DNA of 64,000 bases from Candidatus Babela massiliensis (GTDB taxonomy: Bacteria > Babelota > Babeliae > Babelales > Babelaceae), in NCBI RefSeq assembly GCF_000513475.1, contig NC_023003.1:992001-1056000 (forward strand). The letters are read 5' to 3'. A program made the position numbers and the translations under genes. Of the stretch, positions 1 through 7,953 are shown piece by piece. The notes beneath the pieces were generated by a model that was not told where the DNA came from, ran no database searches, and worked only from the letters and a program-made list of their open reading frames with translations. Position 1 is the stretch's first letter. Each line of letters begins with the position of its first letter.

Positions 1-1569
1 CTGAATCAAGATTTGTCAGAATTTAAGAAATTAGAAAAAAAAGCTGGTGATTTATCCTTAGTAATTACTTCTGCCGACTGGCCTTATCAAGACGCTAATC
101 TTGATATAATAGAAGTTTATAATAACTTGCTTGAGTTACAATCGATTACTGGAACAGGTTCTCAAGAAGAAAAAGCTGGTGTGTTAAGTAACTTATTTAA
201 GAAATTAGATAGTTTGAGCGCTTCTTTTATTATTCGTATTATTTTATCTACTATGCGATTAGGATTTTCTGATATGACTATTATCGATAGTCTATCATTT
301 TACCTTGCTGGAGATAAATCTTTAAGATCAGAAATTGAAAGTAAATATAACATTTGTGCTGATCTAGGGTTAATTGCTTATCAAATTAAATTGCATGGTC
401 AAGAAGGCTTAAAATTAATAAATGCTCAGGTTTCAATTCCAATAAGACCGGCAGCAGCTGAACGGGCTTCTAGTTGCTTAGAAATTATTGACAGAATGGG
501 TGACTGCATTGCTCAACCTAAATTAGATGGTTTTAGGCTACAAATACATATAGATAATAGTCATCTTGGAAATCCTCAGATTTGGTTTTATTCAAGAAAT
601 TTACAAAATATGACTGGAATGTTTCCAGATCTATCTCAAGCTTTAATCGATAAATTTTGTTTACACGATCTATCTAATCCACTTAAAATAAAAAACATGA
701 TTATAGAAGGTGAAGCTATAGTTTATGATGAATTATCTGAGTCATTTTTACCATTTCAGGAAACTGTAAAGCGTAAAAGAAAGCATGGCATTGATCAAGC
801 AGCTCAAGACTTGCCTTTAAGATTATTTATTTTTGATATTTTATACTTTAATGATAAATTAGTTTTAGAAAAATCTTATCAAGAACGTAGAGAAATTTTA
901 TTGAAGATTATTTCTGATAAAATAGATTTAAATAGTCAAGAAAGAATATTTTTAATAGAAGAAGAGTACTGTAAAACTGCTCAAGAATTAAGCGATTACT
1001 TTAATAAAAATATAACTCAAGGACTTGAAGGGCTTGTTGTTAAGCGTCCAAATACCGATTATAAACCTGGTAAAAGAAATTTTAATTGGATAAAATTAAA
1101 GCGCCATCAAGAAGGTAATTTACAAGATACTATTGATGCAGTTGTATTAGGGTATTATAAGGGCCGAGGAAAAAGAGCTGCTTTTGAAATAGGAGCATTT
1201 TTAGTTGGAGTTTACAATAAAGAAACCGATAGATTTGAAACAACTGCTAAAATTGGTACCGGTTTAAAAGATAATGAATGGCGCGAATTAAAAGAGAAAT
1301 GCGATAAAATCAAAGTAAATCATAAGCCATTTAATGTGGATTGTAATCAAGAATTAGAACCTGATGTTTGGGTAAACCCAGAAATAGTAGTGATAGTTTT
1401 AGCCGATGAAATTACACAATCTCCTATGCATACTGCTTCTAAGAGTGATAGTTCTCCTGGTCTTGCGCTTAGATTTCCTAGATTTATAAGTTATGCTTTA
1501 GATAAAAATGCTCAGCAAGCAACTACTTCTCAAGAATTAAGAAGATTATACGATTTACAGTTTGATTGA
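1..1569 (+). CDS. ATP-dependent DNA ligase (archaeal LigB type), 5' end outside window
   Basis: Seals nicks in duplex DNA through a lysine-AMP intermediate. The frame is open to the first base of the window, so the TTG codon at 13 is probably internal. By comparison with archaeal-type ligases roughly 80-90 N-terminal residues lie upstream. Numbering from that TTG, the adenylation motif KLDGFR is at residues 170-175 with Lys170 as nucleophile. An alpha-helical DNA-binding domain precedes it. The later nucleotidyltransferase motifs are visible (EGEAIVYD, FDILYF, EGLVVKRP, NWIKLKRH), followed by an OB-fold. Bacteria normally use NAD-dependent LigA; whether this organism also has LigA cannot be seen here. 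No partner gene is adjacent. Confidence 0.93.
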   Translation: MNQDLSEFKKLEKKAGDLSLVITSADWPYQDANLDIIEVYNNLLELQSITGTGSQEEKAGVLSNLFKKLDSLSASFIIRIILSTMRLGFSDMTIIDSLSFYLAGDKSLRSEIESKYNICADLGLIAYQIKLHGQEGLKLINAQVSIPIRPAAAERASSCLEIIDRMGDCIAQPKLDGFRLQIHIDNSHLGNPQIWFYSRNLQNMTGMFPDLSQALIDKFCLHDLSNPLKIKNMIIEGEAIVYDELSESFLPFQETVKRKRKHGIDQAAQDLPLRLFIFDILYFNDKLVLEKSYQERREILLKIISDKIDLNSQERIFLIEEEYCKTAQELSDYFNKNITQGLEGLVVKRPNTDYKPGKRNFNWIKLKRHQEGNLQDTIDAVVLGYYKGRGKRAAFEIGAFLVGVYNKETDRFETTAKIGTGLKDNEWRELKEKCDKIKVNHKPFNVDCNQELEPDVWVNPEIVVIVLADEITQSPMHTASKSDSSPGLALRFPRFISYALDKNAQQATTSQELRRLYDLQFD

Positions 1570-1823
1570 TTATTATTTGTATCATTTAAATTTTTATAAC
1601 TTTTTTATCCCAATTTATTTTCTATATTTAACATGAATTTGATCTAAGCAAATAAATAAAAGTTTGGGTAAAAAAGCATAATTAGCTCTAACATTCTTAA
1701 AATTAAAAATTATTTTTTTGTTGTTAGTTTGATATTGACTAAAAGATTATGATATATAAACTCAAACTTAATTATCAAATTTAATTACAATACTTTAATT
1801 TAGCTAAAAGTTAATTACTATAT

Positions 1824-1850
1824 CTGGTATTGCTTAGAAAGCAATACCAG
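1824..1850. terminator. Perfect 12-bp hairpin in convergent intergenic region
   Basis: CTGGTATTGCTT (1824-1835) pairs perfectly with AAGCAATACCAG (1839-1850) across a three-base loop, followed on the plus strand by GTTTGTT. It sits 24 bases beyond the end of the ankyrin gene on the minus strand and 255 bases after the ligase, so it may end either transcript. The rest of 1570-1823 is AT-rich with no gene that I can support. Confidence 0.55.
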
Positions 1851-1873
1851 GTTTGTTAAAATGTAATTTCTAA

Positions 1874-3847
1874 TTAAGAAAGTATACAGGATCCCATAGC
1901 TGAATTTATTAAATTAATTATTTCGGTATTTTTATTCTCTATAGCAATATCTCTTGGAGCATAACGTTGATTATTTATAACATATATACTAGCTTTAGCT
2001 TTAATAAGCATTTTTACTAATTCAACGCAATTAAATTTTACTGCAAGAATTAATGGAGTATTACCATCCTTATCTTTAAGGTCAACTTTTGCTTCTTTTG
2101 AGATCAATAGCTCTACTATATTTAACATATTCTTTAAATCTGCTTTATCTATATAATTTCCGCAGTGTAGTTTACTAAATCTCTGCAAAATATCATTATT
2201 TGATTCAAAACCCAACACTTGAAGTTTGCTTTTACATTCGCTTAAGGCTTTATTAGAAAAATACCAATTAATTAGATAAGTTAAAGCAGTTTGACCAGAG
2301 CTATCTTGAGTATTAATATCAATTTTTTTATCAATCAATGTTTTAAACACTTCAATATTTCCTGAAAGAACTGCAAAATGAAGTGCTGTCTGGTTTGAGT
2401 AATTTTTAAAATTAATGCTAAATTTATTGTCCAGAAGAAATTTAACTAATTCGACATTTCCTGATTTAGCAGCATAAAGAAAAATGTTGTTGCCTGAATA
2501 ATCTCTATAATTAATATTGGGTTCAGCTTTATGAATATAGCTCTCAACTATGTCTTTACAACCCTGCTCACAAGCACAACTTAAACCAAATTTGCCCATA
2601 TTATTCATAGAATACATATTAGCACCTAAACTTATTAGTTTGTTAGCAACTTTTATATAGCCACTATCAAAAGCATAAATTAAGGCAGTAGTATTTTTAT
2701 TGTCTTTACAATTAATAATGACATCTAAATCTGAGTCACTGAAAATATCCATAATATCTAAGATTTTATTTTCATCTAGATTTTTAATCATAAGAATATT
2801 CATCAAAACGTTTCTTCCATAAGAATCAACTAAAGTAGGATCTGCTTTGTGAGCAAGCAGTAACTTAACTAAATCTAAACCAAACCAATTTATAAACTTA
2901 ACTTTATTTAATACAGTGGTATTTTTCTTATCCCTGAGATTAATATTCTCTATATTTTTAATTATGTTTTCTAAAAGGTCATTGTCAAATTTAAGATTTG
3001 AAGACATAAAATTAATTAAAGAAAGAATTTTAGTGACTTTCAGATCAAGAGCAGAGGAAATATCATCTTTAAGAACAAGATCAATGTTTATTTTTTTAGC
3101 GCCTTGAACTATATCTTCAAGAGTTAGACCGTTGTCTTTATTTTCTAGCTCATTTAATATTCTAAGAGAATAAACTTCATCTGATAGTTCTAATACTTTC
3201 TTAATAGTATATAAACTTAGCTTATCTGTAGCATTAGTAAGTTTTATTAATTGTTGCTTATCTATCTTATGCTTTCTATTTTGTAAGCAGTGCTTAATGA
3301 AAGTGAATCTTAAGTAATAATTAGGGACCTTTTTAGTTCTATAATCTAATCTGGTATTTTTATTACTAATTTCTCCTTCAGAAGATTCTTTCAAGAATTT
3401 TTTATCGTCTTCCAATTCTCTAAAATCCGCTTGATGTGTAGTATGGTTAGTCCAGCTATGAAAATTTTTACTTATAGATCTTGAATTGGTAAAACTGCTA
3501 GAACCATTAACTGGTCCACAGTTGATCCCAGCACTCTCAGTGTTTGATAAACCTATACTAACAGAAGCATAATTAACTAAAGAATATGTTGTATTATCAA
3601 TTATAGAAACCGCATAGGGCTTTGCTTTACTTTTTAATATATTACTTAAAGAGAGATATAAATCATAAGGGTAAATTACTTTAAAGTTTCTATCTTGTGC
3701 TAGTTTATCAGCATAATTTACTAAATACTCAAAATCTTTAACCGTAAAATTATCAACAGTTTCATTTGCTATATCGCAATATATAGGATCGGTAATTTTA
3801 TAATGAGGATTGCTACTCATTAAATGCTTAAGGATCATCATCATCAT
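1874..3847 (-). CDS. Ankyrin-repeat protein; N-terminus continues a broken AAA ATPase
   Basis: A 657-residue protein. From about residue 290 to the end it holds some eight or nine ankyrin repeats (for example NQTALHFAVLSGNIEV and GNTPLILAVKFNCVELVK), a protein-protein interaction scaffold. Residues 30-80 resemble the C-terminal lid of an AAA ATPase. The start lies in a run of four ATG codons, and the same frame is open upstream through GIYYDQDKTFPDTN. That reads as AAA sequence and joins the fragment at 3876-4604 by a one-base shift. It is therefore probably the 3' part of one former AAA-ankyrin gene rather than an independent gene. There is no signal peptide. Whether it is still translated is unknown. 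Confidence 0.7.
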   Translation of the reverse strand: MMMMILKHLMSSNPHYKITDPIYCDIANETVDNFTVKDFEYLVNYADKLAQDRNFKVIYPYDLYLSLSNILKSKAKPYAVSIIDNTTYSLVNYASVSIGLSNTESAGINCGPVNGSSSFTNSRSISKNFHSWTNHTTHQADFRELEDDKKFLKESSEGEISNKNTRLDYRTKKVPNYYLRFTFIKHCLQNRKHKIDKQQLIKLTNATDKLSLYTIKKVLELSDEVYSLRILNELENKDNGLTLEDIVQGAKKINIDLVLKDDISSALDLKVTKILSLINFMSSNLKFDNDLLENIIKNIENINLRDKKNTTVLNKVKFINWFGLDLVKLLLAHKADPTLVDSYGRNVLMNILMIKNLDENKILDIMDIFSDSDLDVIINCKDNKNTTALIYAFDSGYIKVANKLISLGANMYSMNNMGKFGLSCACEQGCKDIVESYIHKAEPNINYRDYSGNNIFLYAAKSGNVELVKFLLDNKFSINFKNYSNQTALHFAVLSGNIEVFKTLIDKKIDINTQDSSGQTALTYLINWYFSNKALSECKSKLQVLGFESNNDILQRFSKLHCGNYIDKADLKNMLNIVELLISKEAKVDLKDKDGNTPLILAVKFNCVELVKMLIKAKASIYVINNQRYAPRDIAIENKNTEIINLINSAMGSCILS

Positions 3848-3875
3848 GTTAGTATCAGGAAATGTTTTATCTTGA

Positions 3876-4604
3876 TCATAATAAATTCCAGCATAAAGAT
3901 CGTTCTATGTACTCGAATAGCATACTTAAAGCAGAAGAAGCAGATCCTTGAAAAGGGGTTATTAATTTTCCTGCATTTATAGAATAAAATTCTTTGTCTA
4001 ATTCTTTTGCAATAATTTCAGCAATAGTAGTTTTACCAGATCCTGGAGGTCCTAGTAAGACTATATTTCGTTCACCTTTTTTAAATTCTTGAGGATATTC
4101 TTTTATTTGCTTAATGAATCTAGATATTTTAATAGGCAGTCCTCCTGCTAAATGATTAGAGTCAAGCTGCGGCTCTCTTTTGAAAGATTTTGCTAGAGCT
4201 TCTATTTGTTTAGGAGTTGCCTGAAAGGATGCTTTTTCATTAGATTCTGCTTGTACAGAATCTGTACTGGTTGATTTTTTTTCTGTCTGATCATTTTCTT
4301 CATGTATATTATCATTGGTTTCTTCTTTAAGCATATTAATATCTTCTTTGTTCCACTCTGGATCTTCTTCTATTTTTATAATATTGAAATTAGCATTGGA
4401 TATTACTTTTGGAGCTGTTGTATCATTAGATGTTTCTAAATTACTATTTGTTTTATCTAGAAAAATATTAGTAAATTCAATGGATCTCTTGCATTTGGTG
4501 CGATCGATATTAAGAGAATCAACAAATATAAAGTTTGTAGGTGAATTCTTATATTTATAAACTACACAGCTTATCCAATGACCTGGATAAGAAATTATAA
4601 ACAA
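3876..4604 (-). pseudogene. Truncated AAA ATPase with possible Ulp1-like protease remnant
   Basis: This 242-residue frame holds Walker A GPPGSGKT at residues 185-192 but stops about 40 residues later, before any Walker B or sensor motif. The AAA sequence resumes one frame away toward the ankyrin ORF at 1874-3847, still without Walker B, so a deletion plus a frameshift is likely. The first 35 residues contain GHW (His9) and VDSLN (Asp29), spaced like the catalytic His and Asp of Ulp1/C48-type proteases. No catalytic Cys follows. The only start is TTG, and the frame is open upstream to 4631, so the N-terminus is probably lost too. The acidic linker at residues 75-125 has low complexity. The protease reading is tentative. 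Confidence 0.65.
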
Positions 4605-4854
4605 AGCATTTCCTTCTTTCTTAAATAAATATCAAGATCCTGAAAAACAGACTTTGCAGGATAACTTTGTCAGACTATCGAATAATTGCTTAATAAGTTT
4701 GATCAAATCTGAAGATGCTGAGACCTGCAATAGAAGAGCTAAATTAGCAAAATATGTACTTGACTTATCCAATACAGGTCAAACATGTCTTGCAAGTGGT
4801 GATGTACAAACAGCTCAAGTAGCTTGGCAAAAATTATTGGATTTAATTAGTTAA
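4591..4854 (+). pseudogene. TPR-like fragment
   Basis: An open frame of about 88 codons without an ATG; the first usable start is TTG at 4654. The C-terminal part (LSNTGQTCLASGDVQTAQVA) has the helix-turn-helix spacing of a tetratricopeptide repeat. It begins almost inside the opposite-strand AAA fragment and has no convincing ribosome-binding site, so it looks like the 3' end of a lost TPR protein. It could instead be a short functional gene starting at TTG. Confidence 0.4.
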
Positions 4855-4862
4855 TATATAAG

Positions 4863-4889
4863 CAGAGATCTCTTAAATAGGGATCTCTG
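4863..4889 (+). terminator. Hairpin terminator-like element
   Basis: CAGAGATC (4863-4870) pairs with GATCTCTG (4882-4889) around an 11-base loop, followed by TAAAGATTTATTTTAT. It lies just after the TPR-like fragment and upstream of the PhoH-type gene. Confidence 0.55.
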
Positions 4890-5003
4890 TAAAGATTTAT
4901 TTTATAATTTTATCTTATTTATTGTTAAATCAATGTTACTATGATACTTTTAATCCGATTAGCTTATAAGTAGTTATAAAGTATAATATAGGAATATAGA
5001 TCT

Positions 5004-6446
5004 ATGACCTTAAGTAATAAAGTTTATATTTTAGACACAAATGTATTGGCGTTTGACTCTCAGGCTATATTTAATTTCGAAGATGGTGTAGTTGCTATAC
5101 CTATATTTGTGCTTGAAGAGCTTGATAAATTTAAAAGTGAAACTTCCGAAAGAGCATATAATGCTCGAACTGTTATAAGAAGTTTAGATCAGTTACGTTC
5201 TAAAGGATCTTTGCAATCAGGAGTAGATCTTGATAATGGATCTAAATTAAAGATAGTTTTTATTTGTGATGAGTGTGAAGCTAAAAACTTTGCTCTTGAA
5301 CAGAATATAGTTGACAATAAGATCTTACTTCTTGCCAATTGTCTTTTAAAAAAAGGTTTTGATGTTAAATTTGTAACCAAAGATATCAATGCTCGTGTTA
5401 AAGCTGATGTTTTGGGTATAGATTCTCAAGATTATTTAAAAAATAGTGTAACTAAAGAAAATCTTTATCGTGGCTGGATTAGAGTGAGTGTTCCAGCAAT
5501 TGAGTTAAAAAGAGATTTGCCTGAAGAACTTTTAAGACTAGAGGCTGAAAATCTATTAACTGTTAATCAATTTGTTATTTTAGAAAGTCAGCATAATCCA
5601 TTTAATTATGTAGTTTATAGATATTTAGGCCAAGATAAACCTGCAAAGTTTAAAGTTGTTAAAGCTCCTAATCTTAATTTGCCTTTAGAACCTAAAAACG
5701 TAGAGCAGTTAATGGCACTTGATTTACTTCTTGATGATTCAGTTAAGTTAGTTACCCTTTTAGGTCCAGCAGGAACTGGTAAGACCTTTTTAACATTGCT
5801 TGCAGGGCTTGATAAAGTATTAATTAAAAGTGAGTATGAAAAAATTTTAGTTACTCGTCCTGTTATCCCTTTAGGACCTGATATTGGTTATTTACCTGGA
5901 GATATTCAGGAAAAACTTTTAAGTTGGATGCAGCCTGTTTATGATAATATGGACTTTATTGCTCATTCCCTTAATGCTAGATATTCAAGCATTTATAAAG
6001 AAGAAGAACCTTATCAAGGTTTTGGTACTGGTAATGTTGGTAATAACAATAAAAGAAGAAGACATGGTAAAGATAAGTCAAAAACAACTAATATTTTTCC
6101 CAAGCGAGTACCTCCACTTGAGGTTCTTTTAAGGGAAAATAAAATCAGCTTAGAAGCTATAACATATATGAGAGGTAGATCTATTCCTTATCAATATATT
6201 TTAATAGATGAGGTTCAGAATTTAACTCCTCATGAAGTAAAAACCTTAATAACTCGTGTTGGTCAAGGTAGTAAGATTATTTTAGCTGGTGATCCTTACC
6301 AAATAGATTCGCTTTATCTTGATTTTATGAGTAATGGTCTTGTAGTTACTACTAATAAATTTAAAGGACATAGTATTTTTGGTTCTGTTTATCTTCAAAT
6401 TAGTGAAAGAAGTGAACTCAGTAGATTAGCAGGTGAATTGCTATAA
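5004..6446 (+). CDS. PIN-PhoH family ATPase/ribonuclease
   Basis: A two-domain protein of 480 residues. An N-terminal PIN nuclease domain begins with the acidic motif ILDTNVL (Asp11). A PhoH-type P-loop ATPase follows, with Walker A GPAGTGKT at 254-261 and Walker B YILIDEVQ near 398-405. Members of this group couple RNA unwinding to RNA cleavage. Residues about 333-370 form a Gly/Asn-rich then strongly basic insertion that is not typical of the family. The ATG start is preceded by AGGA at 4990-4993. A TATAAT at 4982-4987 is a possible -10 box, but no good -35 is visible. The gene stands alone and is followed by a strong terminator. Confidence 0.92.
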   Translation: MTLSNKVYILDTNVLAFDSQAIFNFEDGVVAIPIFVLEELDKFKSETSERAYNARTVIRSLDQLRSKGSLQSGVDLDNGSKLKIVFICDECEAKNFALEQNIVDNKILLLANCLLKKGFDVKFVTKDINARVKADVLGIDSQDYLKNSVTKENLYRGWIRVSVPAIELKRDLPEELLRLEAENLLTVNQFVILESQHNPFNYVVYRYLGQDKPAKFKVVKAPNLNLPLEPKNVEQLMALDLLLDDSVKLVTLLGPAGTGKTFLTLLAGLDKVLIKSEYEKILVTRPVIPLGPDIGYLPGDIQEKLLSWMQPVYDNMDFIAHSLNARYSSIYKEEEPYQGFGTGNVGNNNKRRRHGKDKSKTTNIFPKRVPPLEVLLRENKISLEAITYMRGRSIPYQYILIDEVQNLTPHEVKTLITRVGQGSKIILAGDPYQIDSLYLDFMSNGLVVTTNKFKGHSIFGSVYLQISERSELSRLAGELL

Positions 6447-6475
6447 TTTTTTAAATTTATCTTCTTAATAATATT

Positions 6476-6509
6476 AAAAAAGAAAGAGATTTATAACTCT
6501 TTCTTTTTT
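6476..6509 (+). terminator. Intrinsic terminator after phoH-type gene
   Basis: A 13-bp stem, AAAAAAGAAAGAG (6476-6488) with CTCTTTCTTTTTT (6497-6509), and an 8-base loop, ending in a T-rich tract. It lies 29 bases after the stop codon. Confidence 0.85.
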
Positions 6510-6611
6510 CTTTAGATGGCAAATAGCATTTTTATTGATTGACTTCAATTTTATTTTTTATTTATACTTATCTTATAATATTCTTATTTGAAATAAAAAA
6601 TGGAGCGCGCT

Positions 6612-7913
6612 ATGAGCACTAATTTAAAGAGGGCTATTTATGTTATTGTTTTAATTACCATAGTTAACTTAGTTAATTCAGGTTTTTTTAGTGATATTTA
6701 TAAAACTCTAAAGGATCAAGTAAGTAGAGTTTATAGAGGAAATAAAGGCGAAGATATACAAAATAGTAAAGATGAAAACTTGTCTGAGCTTGAAAAAGAG
6801 TTTGAAGATTTGTTAATTAGTGACACAAATGAAGTACCTAATTTTAAATTGAACATTAATCAATGGGCGCAACTTGAAAGAAAAAAGTGGCATAGAATGT
6901 CTCATGATCAGTTAAAATTGAAATTTGGTTATTTGTCTACCATTATGTCGGATGATTTGAAATATTCTAAAGATATTGGCATAAGAGAATCTGATATGTA
7001 TGTTCCTGCTAATTACTCTGAATCCAAAAAACCTGTTGTTATTGTGGTTTTACATGGAACTTTTGTCCCTGAAGCTCCTGATTACTATGATCCAACTTCT
7101 ATTTTTTACAGTAATGTTTTAAGATTTGGTAAACAAATGGCAGATAAAGAAATGATCCCTGTAGAGGTTATTTCTTTTAAGTGGAGTGGCCATAATAATA
7201 CCCCAGCAAGGCAAAATGCAGCAGTTATTTTAGCATCTTTATTAAATGAATTTTATTCTGATTATAAAGTATTTACCATTGCTCATAGTCATGGGTGTAA
7301 TGTAGTTAATAATGCAACTCGTTTATTATCAGCCAACTTATTTGTAGATCATGCCATACATTTGGCATGTCCGGTAAGAGATAAAACAGAAGATAAATTT
7401 AAACCGTTACAATTTAAAAAATTAACACAATTTTACTCAAATAGTGATTTAGTAGCAGCTATAGGAGCTATAACTACTGATGATTTAACATCATTGAGTT
7501 GTCGTAAATTTGAGTTACAAGATTTGAAAAAAATAAAGAACTTAAGAGTTATGCTTAACGGTACTGATCCAGGGCATTCAAATTCTAGAAATTACATTAT
7601 ATTTAATTTGCTTGAGATACTTAATATAGTAGATAATAAGTATATACTCAATAATGATCTGATTATCAATTTAGAGACAGATATTATATCTTCTAATCCA
7701 GTACTGATTGCAGTACGAAATTATGTTAAGCCTGAAAGTCTATCAAATGATTCTAAAAATGTTAAAGAACAGTTAAAAAAAGAAAACGATTTTAGTGAAT
7801 CCCAAAAAGATATATTTAAATCTATTTATCATAAAGATATGAGTCTTAAGTATAATCAAATTTATAGACTTTTAAATGGAGTATATCAAGAATTGATTAC
7901 TATATGTAGTTAA
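6612..7913 (+). CDS. Membrane-anchored or exported alpha/beta hydrolase (lipase-like)
   Basis: A predicted serine hydrolase of 433 residues. The core carries VVIVVLHGTF as the oxyanion strand and AHSHG as the nucleophile elbow (Ser226). The downstream His and Asp of the triad cannot be fixed by eye. Residues 8-26 are hydrophobic and form a signal peptide or signal anchor, placing the enzyme outside the cytoplasm. The ATG at 6612 is chosen because GGAG (6602-6605) lies six bases upstream; the ATG at 6600 has no such site. The substrate is unknown; a lipid or ester is typical of the fold. It is convergent with dnaE. Confidence 0.75.
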   Translation: MSTNLKRAIYVIVLITIVNLVNSGFFSDIYKTLKDQVSRVYRGNKGEDIQNSKDENLSELEKEFEDLLISDTNEVPNFKLNINQWAQLERKKWHRMSHDQLKLKFGYLSTIMSDDLKYSKDIGIRESDMYVPANYSESKKPVVIVVLHGTFVPEAPDYYDPTSIFYSNVLRFGKQMADKEMIPVEVISFKWSGHNNTPARQNAAVILASLLNEFYSDYKVFTIAHSHGCNVVNNATRLLSANLFVDHAIHLACPVRDKTEDKFKPLQFKKLTQFYSNSDLVAAIGAITTDDLTSLSCRKFELQDLKKIKNLRVMLNGTDPGHSNSRNYIIFNLLEILNIVDNKYILNNDLIINLETDIISSNPVLIAVRNYVKPESLSNDSKNVKEQLKKENDFSESQKDIFKSIYHKDMSLKYNQIYRLLNGVYQELITICS

Positions 7914-7923
7914 AATTTTAAAT

Positions 7924-7953
7924 AAATAGATATAGTTTAAACTATATCTATTT
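7924..7953. terminator. 30-bp perfect palindrome between convergent genes
   Basis: Fifteen bases on each side mirror exactly around 7938/7939, with the centre GTTTAAAC. The palindrome includes the last codons of dnaE and starts 11 bases after the hydrolase gene. It can fold on either strand and probably ends both transcripts. Confidence 0.65.

Noticed and set aside
2916-3107. Short plus-strand frame inside the ankyrin gene
   Set aside because: Antisense to ankyrin-coding sequence, with no ribosome-binding site and no domain.
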